From: Escherichia ruysiae
GTDB taxonomy: Bacteria; Pseudomonadota; Gammaproteobacteria; Enterobacterales; Enterobacteriaceae
Direction of reading: 5' to 3'
Assembly: GCF_031323975.1 (NCBI RefSeq)
Contig: NZ_JAVIWS010000001.1
Coordinates: 4,464,001-4,528,000 of the forward strand
DNA length: 64,000 nucleotides
Positions 10,525 to 19,850 of this stretch are shown here, one piece after another; within the stretch, counting starts at the first letter, position 1, and each line of letters opens with the position of its first letter. Made by a program: the position numbers and the translations under genes. Under the pieces are notes generated by a model. It saw only the letters and a list, made by a program, of their open reading frames with translations, was not told the DNA's origin and did not search any database.

Positions 10525-11109
10525 CTACCCCATCAGTGGGTTTTTCCCTTCCCGACGTAACATCTGACACAGCGCGATTAGCGGTAAACCAACCAGCGTG
10601 TTAGGGTCACGCCCCTCTAAACGCTCAAACAGCGTAATGCCAAATCCTTCACTCTTAAAGCTACCCGCGCAGTGCAGGGGATGCTCCTTACGCACGTAAT
10701 TATCAATCTCCGCCTCGCTCAGGTGACGGAAATGGACGTCAAAAGGCTCCACTTCTGTTTGCAGATGCCCATTCGCCGAATTAAACAACGCCAGTCCAGT
10801 ATAGAAGGTGACGATATTGCCGCTGGCTTTGCGTAATTGCAGACGCGCATTTTCTTCCGTTAACGGTTTACCGGTGATTTCCCCATCAAGAACACACACC
10901 TGGTCTGAACCAATAATTAAATGAGAGGGATAACGTGACGCTAAGGATTGCGCTTTTTCTTGCGCCAGCCGGAGCACCAGCTGGCGCGGTGATTCATCGC
11001 TATGCGGGGTTTCGTCGACCTCCGGGGCGGCACATTCGAAAGAGATTTGTAGTTTTTCAAGTAGGGCGCGGCGCCAGGGCGAAGTGGAGGCTAAAATAAG
11101 TTTAGACAT
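10525..11109 (-). CDS. yceF: Maf-family nucleotide pyrophosphatase YceF
   Basis: YceF (194 residues) hydrolyses noncanonical nucleoside triphosphates; the E. coli protein prefers 7-methyl-GTP. The Maf signature [11 protein letters not shown] is at the N-terminus, followed by PEVDETP and [12 protein letters not shown], which supply substrate- and metal-binding acidic residues. FKSEGFG and GLPLIAL are further family segments. The ATG at 11109 gives the family length; an in-frame ATG at 11148 would add 13 residues without Maf similarity. It is divergent from yceD. Confidence 0.95.
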   Translation of the reverse strand: MSKLILASTSPWRRALLEKLQISFECAAPEVDETPHSDESPRQLVLRLAQEKAQSLASRYPSHLIIGSDQVCVLDGEITGKPLTEENARLQLRKASGNIVTFYTGLALFNSANGHLQTEVEPFDVHFRHLSEAEIDNYVRKEHPLHCAGSFKSEGFGITLFERLEGRDPNTLVGLPLIALCQMLRREGKNPLMG

Positions 11110-11242
11110 ATTTTTTTCCATCAGATATAGCGTATTGATGATAGCCATTTTAAACTATGCGCTTCGTTTTGCAGGTTGATGTTCGTTATCAGCACTGAAC
11201 GAAAATAAAGCAGTAACCCGCAATGTGTGCGAATTATTGGCA

Positions 11243-11268
11243 AAAGGCAACCACAGGCTGCCTTTTTC
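11243..11268 (+). terminator. Hairpin with T-tract in the yceF-yceD gap, role unclear
   Basis: AAAGGCA pairs with TGCCTTT around a nine-base loop and runs into a T-rich stretch. It looks like an intrinsic terminator on the plus strand, yet the only annotated neighbour upstream (yceF) is on the other strand and reads away from it. It sits just before the yceD promoter and could shield that promoter or end a short unannotated transcript. Confidence 0.45.
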
Positions 11269-11269
11269 T

Positions 11270-11829
<560 letters not shown>

Positions 11830-11868
11830 TTGGTGCTCCCCGTTGGATCGGGGATAAACCGTAATTGA

Positions 11869-12054
<186 letters not shown>

Positions 12055-12134
12055 TCACGCATCTGCGTGATGAAGCTTAGTGAGGATTTTCCCCAGGCAA
12101 CTGGGGAAAGACCAAACCGGGCGGCGACGATACC

Positions 12135-13205
12135 TTGACACGTCTAACCCTGGCGTTAGATGTCATGGGGGGCGATTTTGGCCCTTCTGTGACAGTGCCT
12201 GCAGCTTTGCAGGCACTGAACTCTAATTCGCAACTCACTCTTCTTTTAGTCGGTAATCCCGACGCCATCACGCCATTACTTGCTAAAGCTGACTTCGAAC
12301 AACGTTCTCGTTTGCAGATTATTCCTGCGCAGTCAGTTATCGCCAGTGATGCCCGGCCTTCGCAAGCTATCCGCGCCAGTCGCGGTAGCTCAATGCGCGT
12401 GGCGCTGGAACTGGTGAAAGAAGGTCGAGCGCAAGCCTGTGTCAGTGCTGGCAATACCGGGGCGCTGATGGGGCTGGCTAAATTATTACTCAAGCCCCTG
12501 GAGGGGATTGAGCGCCCGGCGTTGGTGACGGTGTTACCGCATCAACAAAAGGGCAAAACGGTGGTTCTCGATTTAGGAGCCAACGTCGATTGTGACAGCA
12601 CAATGTTGGTGCAATTTGCCATTATGGGCTCAGTTTTGGCTGAAGAGGTGGTGGGAATTCCCAATCCTCGCGTGGCGTTGCTCAATATTGGTGAAGAAGA
12701 AGTAAAGGGTCTCGACAGTATTCGGGATGCCTCAGCGGTGCTTAAAACAATCCCTTCTATCAACTATATCGGCTATCTTGAAGCCAATGAGTTATTAACT
12801 GGCAAGACAGATGTGCTGGTCTGTGACGGCTTTACAGGAAATGTCACATTAAAGACGATGGAAGGTGTTGTCAGGATGTTCCTTTCTCTGCTGAAATCTC
12901 AGGGAGAAGGGAAAAAACGGTCGTGGTGGCTACTGTTATTAAAGCGTTGGCTACAAAAGAGCCTGACGAGGCGATTCAGTCACCTCAACCCCGACCAGTA
13001 TAACGGCGCCTGTCTGTTAGGATTGCGCGGCACGGTGATAAAAAGTCATGGTGCAGCCAATCAGCGAGCTTTTGCGGTCGCGATTGAACAGGCAGTGCAG
13101 GCGGTGCAGCGACAAGTTCCTCAGCGAATTGCCGCTCGCCTGGAATCTGTATACCCAGCTGGTTTTGAGCTGTTGGACGGTGGCAAAAGCGGATCTCTGC
13201 GGTAG
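12135..13205 (+). CDS. plsX: Phosphate acyltransferase PlsX
   Basis: PlsX (356 residues) makes acyl-phosphate from acyl-ACP and phosphate for phospholipid synthesis. The start is TTG at 12135, giving the family N-terminus (M)[16 protein letters not shown]. Other conserved segments are [31 protein letters not shown] and [12 protein letters not shown]. The TTG choice is supported by length, and the next ATG would remove the conserved LALDVMGGD core. fabH follows after 67 bases. Confidence 0.96.
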   Translation: MTRLTLALDVMGGDFGPSVTVPAALQALNSNSQLTLLLVGNPDAITPLLAKADFEQRSRLQIIPAQSVIASDARPSQAIRASRGSSMRVALELVKEGRAQACVSAGNTGALMGLAKLLLKPLEGIERPALVTVLPHQQKGKTVVLDLGANVDCDSTMLVQFAIMGSVLAEEVVGIPNPRVALLNIGEEEVKGLDSIRDASAVLKTIPSINYIGYLEANELLTGKTDVLVCDGFTGNVTLKTMEGVVRMFLSLLKSQGEGKKRSWWLLLLKRWLQKSLTRRFSHLNPDQYNGACLLGLRGTVIKSHGAANQRAFAVAIEQAVQAVQRQVPQRIAARLESVYPAGFELLDGGKSGSLR

Positions 13206-13272
13206 CAGGACGCTGCCAGCGAACTCGCAGTTTGCAAGTGACGGTATATAACCGAAAAGTGACTGAGCGTAC

Positions 13273-14226
13273 ATGTATACGAAGATTATTGGTACTGGCA
13301 GCTATCTGCCCGAACAAGTGCGGACAAACGCCGATCTGGAAAAAATGGTGGATACCTCTGACGAGTGGATTGTCACTCGTACAGGCATCCGCGAACGCCA
13401 CATTGCCGCGCCAAACGAAACCGTTTCAACCATGGGTTTTGAAGCGGCGACACGCGCAATTGAGATGGCTGGCATCGATAAAGACCAGATTGGGCTGATC
13501 GTTGTGGCAACGACTTCTGCTACGCACGCTTTTCCGAGCGCAGCATGTCAGATTCAAAGCATGTTGGGCATTAAAGGTTGCCCGGCGTTTGACGTTGCCG
13601 CAGCATGTGCAGGTTTCACCTACGCGTTGAGCGTAGCCGATCAATACGTGAAATCTGGTGCGGTGAAGTATGCTCTGGTTGTCGGTTCCGATGTACTGGC
13701 GCGCACCTGCGATCCGACAGATCGCGGGACTATTATTATTTTTGGCGATGGCGCGGGCGCTGCAGTGCTGGCTGCCTCTGAAGAGCCAGGAATTATCTCA
13801 ACGCATCTTCATGCTGATGGCAGCTATGGTGAATTGCTGACGTTGCCTAATGCCGACCGTGTGAATCCTGAAAATTCAATTCATCTGACCATGGCGGGCA
13901 ACGAAGTCTTCAAGGTTGCAGTAACCGAGTTGGCGCACATCGTTGATGAGACGCTGGCGGCAAATAATCTTGACCGTTCTCAACTGGACTGGCTGGTTCC
14001 GCATCAGGCTAACCTGCGTATTATCAGCGCAACGGCGAAAAAACTCGGCATGTCGATGGACAATGTCGTGGTGACGCTGGATCGCCACGGTAATACTTCT
14101 GCCGCTTCTGTCCCGTGCGCGCTGGATGAAGCTGTACGCGACGGGCGCATTAAGCCTGGGCAGTTGGTTCTGCTTGAAGCCTTTGGCGGTGGGTTCACCT
14201 GGGGCTCCGCGCTGGTTCGTTTCTAG
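13273..14226 (+). CDS. fabH: Beta-ketoacyl-ACP synthase III FabH
   Basis: FabH (317 residues) starts fatty-acid synthesis by condensing acetyl-CoA with malonyl-ACP. The thiolase-fold catalytic triad is visible: Cys in AAACAGF (about 112), His in VPHQANLR (about 244) and Asn in HGNTSAAS (about 274). The glycine-rich C-terminus [13 protein letters not shown] is also typical. It lies between plsX and fabD; fabD starts 15 bases after its stop. Confidence 0.98.
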   Translation: MYTKIIGTGSYLPEQVRTNADLEKMVDTSDEWIVTRTGIRERHIAAPNETVSTMGFEAATRAIEMAGIDKDQIGLIVVATTSATHAFPSAACQIQSMLGIKGCPAFDVAAACAGFTYALSVADQYVKSGAVKYALVVGSDVLARTCDPTDRGTIIIFGDGAGAAVLAASEEPGIISTHLHADGSYGELLTLPNADRVNPENSIHLTMAGNEVFKVAVTELAHIVDETLAANNLDRSQLDWLVPHQANLRIISATAKKLGMSMDNVVVTLDRHGNTSAASVPCALDEAVRDGRIKPGQLVLLEAFGGGFTWGSALVRF

Positions 14227-14241
14227 GATAAGGATTTAAAG

Positions 14242-15171
14242 ATGACGCAATTTGCATTTGTGTTCCCTGGACAGGGCTCTCAAACCGTTGGAATGCTGGC
14301 TGATATGGCGGCGAGCTATCCCATTGTCGAAGAAACGTTTGCTGAAGCTTCTGCGGCGCTGGGCTACGACTTGTGGGCACTGACCCAGCAGGGACCTGCC
14401 GAAGAATTGAATAAAACCTGGCAAACCCAACCAGCACTGTTGACGGCATCTGTTGCGCTGTACCGTGTGTGGCAGCAGCAGGGCGGTAAAGCACCGGCGA
14501 TGATGGCCGGTCACAGCCTGGGTGAATACTCCGCGCTGGTTTGCGCTGGTGTGATTGATTTTGCTGATGCGGTGCGTCTGGTTGAGATGCGTGGCAAGTT
14601 CATGCAGGAAGCTGTACCGGAAGGGACAGGTGCAATGGCGGCAATTATCGGTCTTGATGATGCGTCTATTGCTAAAGCGTGTGAAGAAGCTGCAGAAGGT
14701 CAGGTCGTTTCTCCGGTAAACTTTAACTCTCCGGGGCAGGTCGTTATTGCCGGTCATAAAGAAGCGGTTGAGCGTGCAGGTGCTGCCTGTAAAGCTGCGG
14801 GCGCAAAACGTGCGCTGCCGTTGCCTGTAAGCGTACCGTCACACTGTGCGCTGATGAAACCGGCTGCCGATAAATTGGCTGTTGAATTGGCGAAAATCAC
14901 CTTCAATACCCCAACCGTTCCGGTTGTGAATAACGTTGATGTGAAATGCGAAACTAATGGCGATGCTATCCGTGATGCGCTGGTACGTCAGCTGTATAAT
15001 CCGGTTCAGTGGACGAAATCTGTTGAATACATGGCAGCGCAAGGCGTTGAACATCTTTATGAAGTCGGCCCGGGCAAAGTGCTTACTGGCCTGACGAAAC
15101 GCATTGTCGACACCCTGACCGCCTCGGCGCTGAACGAACCTTCAGCGATGGCAGCGGCGCTCGAGCTTTAA
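14242..15171 (+). CDS. fabD: Malonyl-CoA-ACP transacylase FabD
   Basis: FabD (309 residues) moves malonyl from CoA to ACP. The active-site serine is in AGHSLGEYSAL (Ser about 92), and the partner His is in SVPSHCALM (about 201). The N-terminal FVFPGQGSQTVGM is the family oxyanion-hole motif. It is expressed with fabH and fabG, with gaps of 15 and 12 bases and good ribosome-binding sites (AAGGA, GAGGAAA). Confidence 0.98.
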   Translation: MTQFAFVFPGQGSQTVGMLADMAASYPIVEETFAEASAALGYDLWALTQQGPAEELNKTWQTQPALLTASVALYRVWQQQGGKAPAMMAGHSLGEYSALVCAGVIDFADAVRLVEMRGKFMQEAVPEGTGAMAAIIGLDDASIAKACEEAAEGQVVSPVNFNSPGQVVIAGHKEAVERAGAACKAAGAKRALPLPVSVPSHCALMKPAADKLAVELAKITFNTPTVPVVNNVDVKCETNGDAIRDALVRQLYNPVQWTKSVEYMAAQGVEHLYEVGPGKVLTGLTKRIVDTLTASALNEPSAMAAALEL

Positions 15172-15183
15172 AAGAGGAAAAAT

Positions 15184-15918
15184 ATGAATTTTGAAGGAAA
15201 AATCGCACTGGTAACCGGTGCAAGCCGTGGGATTGGCCGCGCAATTGCTGAAACGCTCGCAGCTCGTGGCGCGAAAGTTATCGGTACTGCGACCAGTGAA
15301 AGCGGCGCTCAGGCGATCAGCGATTATTTAGGTGATAACGGTAAAGGTCTGATGTTGAATGTGACCGACCCGGCATCTATCGAATCTGTTCTGGAAAAAA
15401 TTCGCGCAGAATTTGGTGAAGTCGATATCCTGGTCAATAATGCCGGTATCACTCGTGATAACCTGTTAATGCGAATGAAAGATGATGAGTGGAACGATAT
15501 TATCGAAACCAACCTTTCATCTGTTTTCCGTCTGTCAAAAGCGGTAATGCGCGCTATGATGAAAAAGCGTCATGGTCGTATTATCACTATCGGTTCTGTG
15601 GTTGGTACCATGGGAAATGGCGGTCAGGCCAACTACGCTGCGGCGAAAGCGGGCTTGATCGGCTTCAGTAAATCCCTGGCGCGCGAAGTTGCGTCACGTG
15701 GTATTACTGTAAACGTTGTTGCTCCGGGCTTTATTGAAACGGACATGACACGTGCGCTGAGCGATGACCAGCGTGCGGGTATCCTGGCGCAGGTTCCTGC
15801 GGGTCGCCTCGGCGGCGCACAGGAAATCGCCAACGCGGTTGCATTCCTGGCATCCGACGAAGCAGCTTACATCACGGGTGAAACTTTGCATGTGAACGGC
15901 GGGATGTACATGGTCTGA
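15184..15918 (+). CDS. fabG: 3-oxoacyl-ACP reductase FabG
   Basis: FabG (244 residues) is the NADPH-dependent reductase of the elongation cycle. It is a short-chain dehydrogenase with the cofactor motif GASRGIG (12-18), NNAG near 86-89, the catalytic Ser in IGSVVG (about 138) and YAAAK (Tyr151, Lys155). The C-terminal GETLHVNGGMYMV is standard for the family. It shares the operon with fabD; acpP is 210 bases downstream and has its own promoter. Confidence 0.98.
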   Translation: MNFEGKIALVTGASRGIGRAIAETLAARGAKVIGTATSESGAQAISDYLGDNGKGLMLNVTDPASIESVLEKIRAEFGEVDILVNNAGITRDNLLMRMKDDEWNDIIETNLSSVFRLSKAVMRAMMKKRHGRIITIGSVVGTMGNGGQANYAAAKAGLIGFSKSLAREVASRGITVNVVAPGFIETDMTRALSDDQRAGILAQVPAGRLGGAQEIANAVAFLASDEAAYITGETLHVNGGMYMV

Positions 15919-16055
15919 CCGCGATTTGCACAAAATGCTCATGTTGCGCGCAGTCTGCGTGGTTATGAGTAATAATTAGTGCAAAATGATTTGCGTTGTT
16001 GGGGGGTATGGCCTCAAAATAACGTAAAATCGTGGTAAGACCTGCCGGGATTTAG

Positions 16056-16083
16056 TTGCAAATTTTTCAACATTTTATACACT
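16056..16083 (+). promoter_or_regulatory. acpP promoter
   Basis: TTGCAA (16056-16061), 16 bases, TACACT (16078-16083), about 45 bases before the acpP ATG. A separate promoter fits the very high demand for acyl carrier protein relative to the fab enzymes upstream. Confidence 0.55.
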
Positions 16084-16128
16084 ACGAAAACCATCGCGAA
16101 AGCGAGTTTTGATAGGAAATTTAAGAGT

Positions 16129-16365
16129 ATGAGCACTATCGAAGAACGCGTTAAGAAAATTATCGGCGAACAGCTGGGCGTTAAGCAGGAAGAAGTTACC
16201 AACAATGCTTCTTTCGTTGAAGACCTGGGCGCGGATTCTCTTGACACCGTTGAGCTGGTAATGGCTCTGGAAGAAGAGTTTGATACTGAGATTCCGGACG
16301 AAGAAGCTGAGAAAATCACCACCGTTCAGGCTGCCATTGATTACATCAACGGCCACCAGGCGTAA
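16129..16365 (+). CDS. acpP: Acyl carrier protein
   Basis: 78 residues, very acidic, with the phosphopantetheine attachment serine in [10 protein letters not shown] (Ser37 counting Met). It carries the growing acyl chain in fatty-acid synthesis and donates it to PlsX/PlsB and other acyltransferases. The sequence matches E. coli AcpP throughout as I remember it. It sits between its own promoter and an intrinsic terminator that is read through to fabF. Confidence 0.99.
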
Positions 16366-16376
16366 GTGAACATCTC

Positions 16377-17695
<1,319 letters not shown>

Positions 17696-17712
17696 TCCTT
17701 AAGTAGATAGTT

Positions 17713-17745
17713 AAAAAGCGAAACACAATGTGTTTCGCTTTTTTT
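17713..17745. terminator. Symmetrical (bidirectional) terminator between fabF and the fimbrial operon
   Basis: AAAAAGCGAAACACA (17713-17727) pairs with TGTTTCGCTTTTTTT (17731-17745). The stem is flanked by A on one side and T on the other, so it can end transcription in both directions. It lies 18 bases after the fabF stop and 9 bases beyond the last fimbrial gene. Confidence 0.85.
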
Positions 17746-17753
17746 ACGTCAAC

Positions 17754-18281
17754 TTATTGATAAGTAAACGTAAACTGCACAACAGTATGGAATTCACCTG
17801 CCGTGACCGTACCGGTAGGTGTATACATCCGTGCAGCAAGTGGGAAGGTCGCTTTTCTACTGGCCTGGTCGACGTTTACCGTCATTTTACCATTCGGGCT
17901 TATTTCCGTTATGTGGTCATCCGTCATAATCTGCAGCGCCATCCCGGTGGCATCCCCAAGTGTATTCGCGAACTTCGTCTGGTCAACAAGATCGCTTTCC
18001 CCGGTAAACAACGCTGTAACACTGCTTGTTGATGCAGGGCAAGAAGATAAATTCAGACTAAAGTTCTGCCACTCACTGGTATGGCCGACCGTGTCGTAAT
18101 TAACGGCTCGCGCCTGCTCAAAGCTGACAGTTTGAGCCTTCGTTTGTGTATCTATGACGCATGCTGATGCTACCACCGTGCCATTAATGTTAATATCAGC
18201 CGCTTGGGCAGAGTGAAATGCACATAAAGGCCAGAGAGTTACCAGTAAGGTAAAAATTGTGGCACTTCGTTGAGTAATCAT
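17754..18281 (-). CDS. Minor fimbrial subunit (FimF/FimG-like), distal gene
   Basis: 175 residues: a signal peptide ending AQA (about 28), then a single pilin domain. ADININGTVVASACVID has the donor-strand segment and first cysteine; the second cysteine is in LNLSSCPAS. The C-terminal QFTFTYQ has the penultimate tyrosine used for chaperone recognition. It is probably a tip-fibre or terminating subunit. It is clearly a paralogue of the preceding minor pilin gene, sharing ININGxVxAS and CPxSTSS. It is the last gene of the operon, just before the shared terminator. I do not recognise a named homologue. Confidence 0.85.
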   Translation of the reverse strand: MITQRSATIFTLLVTLWPLCAFHSAQAADININGTVVASACVIDTQTKAQTVSFEQARAVNYDTVGHTSEWQNFSLNLSSCPASTSSVTALFTGESDLVDQTKFANTLGDATGMALQIMTDDHITEISPNGKMTVNVDQASRKATFPLAARMYTPTGTVTAGEFHTVVQFTFTYQ

Positions 18282-18295
18282 GGCGCTAGCACCTG

Positions 18296-18820
18296 TTACT
18301 GATAAGTAAATGTTGCCTGAACCAGGCCGGTGATTGAACCAGGCATCACATTTCCTTTCGATACAGCCCGCGTACGAAGCTGAAGGTCATAGGCGTGAGA
18401 ACCAGGAATAGGGGTATTATTGATTGATGAACCATTACCCAACGTTGTAGAACCATCCTGCGTAGTGAGCTCAAGAGAGAGATTAGTTGCTGAACCAGTA
18501 TTGGCGTAGTTTGTGGCAATATCACCGTCCGGCGTACCAGAGAAAGCGACGCTAAAGCTGGAGGTTGAGAGTGGGCAATTGGTTAATTGCAAAGAGAAGT
18601 CTTTCCAGGTGGATGCGCTTCCCGCAGCCGAAAGAGAATCCGCCTGAATATTATCGCCAATATTTACATTCACGGCACTATTCCCACCATTAACGACGCA
18701 CGGAGATGCCAGTACTAATCCATTAATATTGATCTCTACCGCATTAACGGAGGAAGCCCCCAGAAGACTGCTGGCGATAACAAATATTATAAACTTACGC
18801 TTCCATATTATATTCATCAT
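18296..18820 (-). CDS. Minor fimbrial subunit (FimF/FimG-like)
   Basis: 174 residues: signal peptide to about residue 27 (SSVNA), then a pilin domain starting VEININGLVLASPCVV. The second cysteine is in LQLTNCPLST, and the end is VQATFTYQ. The length, disulfide spacing and C-terminal beta strand fit a chaperone-usher minor pilin. It lies 6 bases after the adhesin gene and 14 bases before its paralogue. It probably links the adhesin to the shaft; whether it or the distal paralogue contacts the adhesin cannot be told from sequence. Confidence 0.85.
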   Translation of the reverse strand: MMNIIWKRKFIIFVIASSLLGASSVNAVEININGLVLASPCVVNGGNSAVNVNIGDNIQADSLSAAGSASTWKDFSLQLTNCPLSTSSFSVAFSGTPDGDIATNYANTGSATNLSLELTTQDGSTTLGNGSSINNTPIPGSHAYDLQLRTRAVSKGNVMPGSITGLVQATFTYQ

Positions 18821-18826
18821 TTTTCC

Positions 18827-19822
18827 TTAATTATATTGTACAGTAAATTGCAATGCGGATTTTACCTGGCCGGTGGTTATGTTATTAACATCGTCAATGT
18901 AATAAGCTACTTTATATTCGGGTATTGTATAATCACCTGAGCCGATATAATTCAATGCAAAGTTATTGTTAAACTGATCGAATCCGCTTCCATCGGGGTT
19001 TTGAAATTGCACATATACGCCTTGCGCATAACCGGTTCCGGTCTCACCGTTCATCACGCCATCCACCGAGCCGTGAGTTCCGTATAAGGCGCTAAATTTG
19101 TAAGAGATACCCGTAATTGCGCCCGGACAATTTGTTAATGTTATTGTAGGTATTGGCGTAGCCAGTTGTGCCCCACTAACTGCATTACCGCCATAAAGTG
19201 TTGTAAGGTTCACTTCTTTTGGAGCATTTATTGTGCATGGCGTCATGGTAGGCTGCGAAGAAACTCCTGAGCGTGCAAGAAATGATTTATCCGAATAAGT
19301 GCTTCCCGGCGGGTTGTGATAATTTAATGTGACGTCAGGAACAGCGACAAGAGGTCCTGGCGGTATCTGCTCTGTAAGACGAACTAATTCATACTTGATG
19401 TGTATGTAACCACTCTTGCTTAAACCTTCCGGGAAAGTCAGCGTGTGAGGTGCTGCTTTCGCCAAATTTGGTGTGGTATCTGTTGGGGTTGAAAAATTGA
19501 GTTGATATGCAATGCCAATACCAGGATTGCTTGTTTGATATATGGTTGCTCCGTCGCCCGTTGTTCCGACCACCGTCCCATTTACTGTAAGATCGGCATA
19601 TGCACTGCCAGAACCTCCGGACGCGATATTGATCCAATAAAATTTATTCCAGTCATCAAACCAGGTTGTTCCACCTACACTCGTTGGTATGCTCCACGTT
19701 GAAAAATCATGAGGGTAGGTGACTACCTGTGCAGTATCAGTCTGAAATTGCGATGCTGTTGTTGTTAACGGCAGTGATGCAATGCCTGAGATAAGAAAGA
19801 TGATTACCCTTTGTTTATTCAT
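18827..19822 (-). CDS. Two-domain fimbrial tip adhesin (putative)
   Basis: 331 residues from the ATG at 19822. A start at 19867 would add 15 residues, overlap the usher gene and spoil the signal peptide. A signal peptide ends near residue 24 (TTTAS). Residues about 25-205 form a domain rich in aromatic residues, Gly and Thr, without cysteine. Residues about 206-331 are a pilin domain with Cys in TPCTIN and LTNCPG and the end ALQFTVQYN. This lectin-plus-pilin plan fits FimH- or LpfD-type adhesins. Its position straight after the usher resembles lpf operons. The receptor is unknown. Confidence 0.8.
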   Translation of the reverse strand: MNKQRVIIFLISGIASLPLTTTASQFQTDTAQVVTYPHDFSTWSIPTSVGGTTWFDDWNKFYWINIASGGSGSAYADLTVNGTVVGTTGDGATIYQTSNPGIGIAYQLNFSTPTDTTPNLAKAAPHTLTFPEGLSKSGYIHIKYELVRLTEQIPPGPLVAVPDVTLNYHNPPGSTYSDKSFLARSGVSSQPTMTPCTINAPKEVNLTTLYGGNAVSGAQLATPIPTITLTNCPGAITGISYKFSALYGTHGSVDGVMNGETGTGYAQGVYVQFQNPDGSGFDQFNNNFALNYIGSGDYTIPEYKVAYYIDDVNNITTGQVKSALQFTVQYN

Positions 19823-19850
19823 AGCATTGTTTCCTCTTTTCTGGCTCAAT

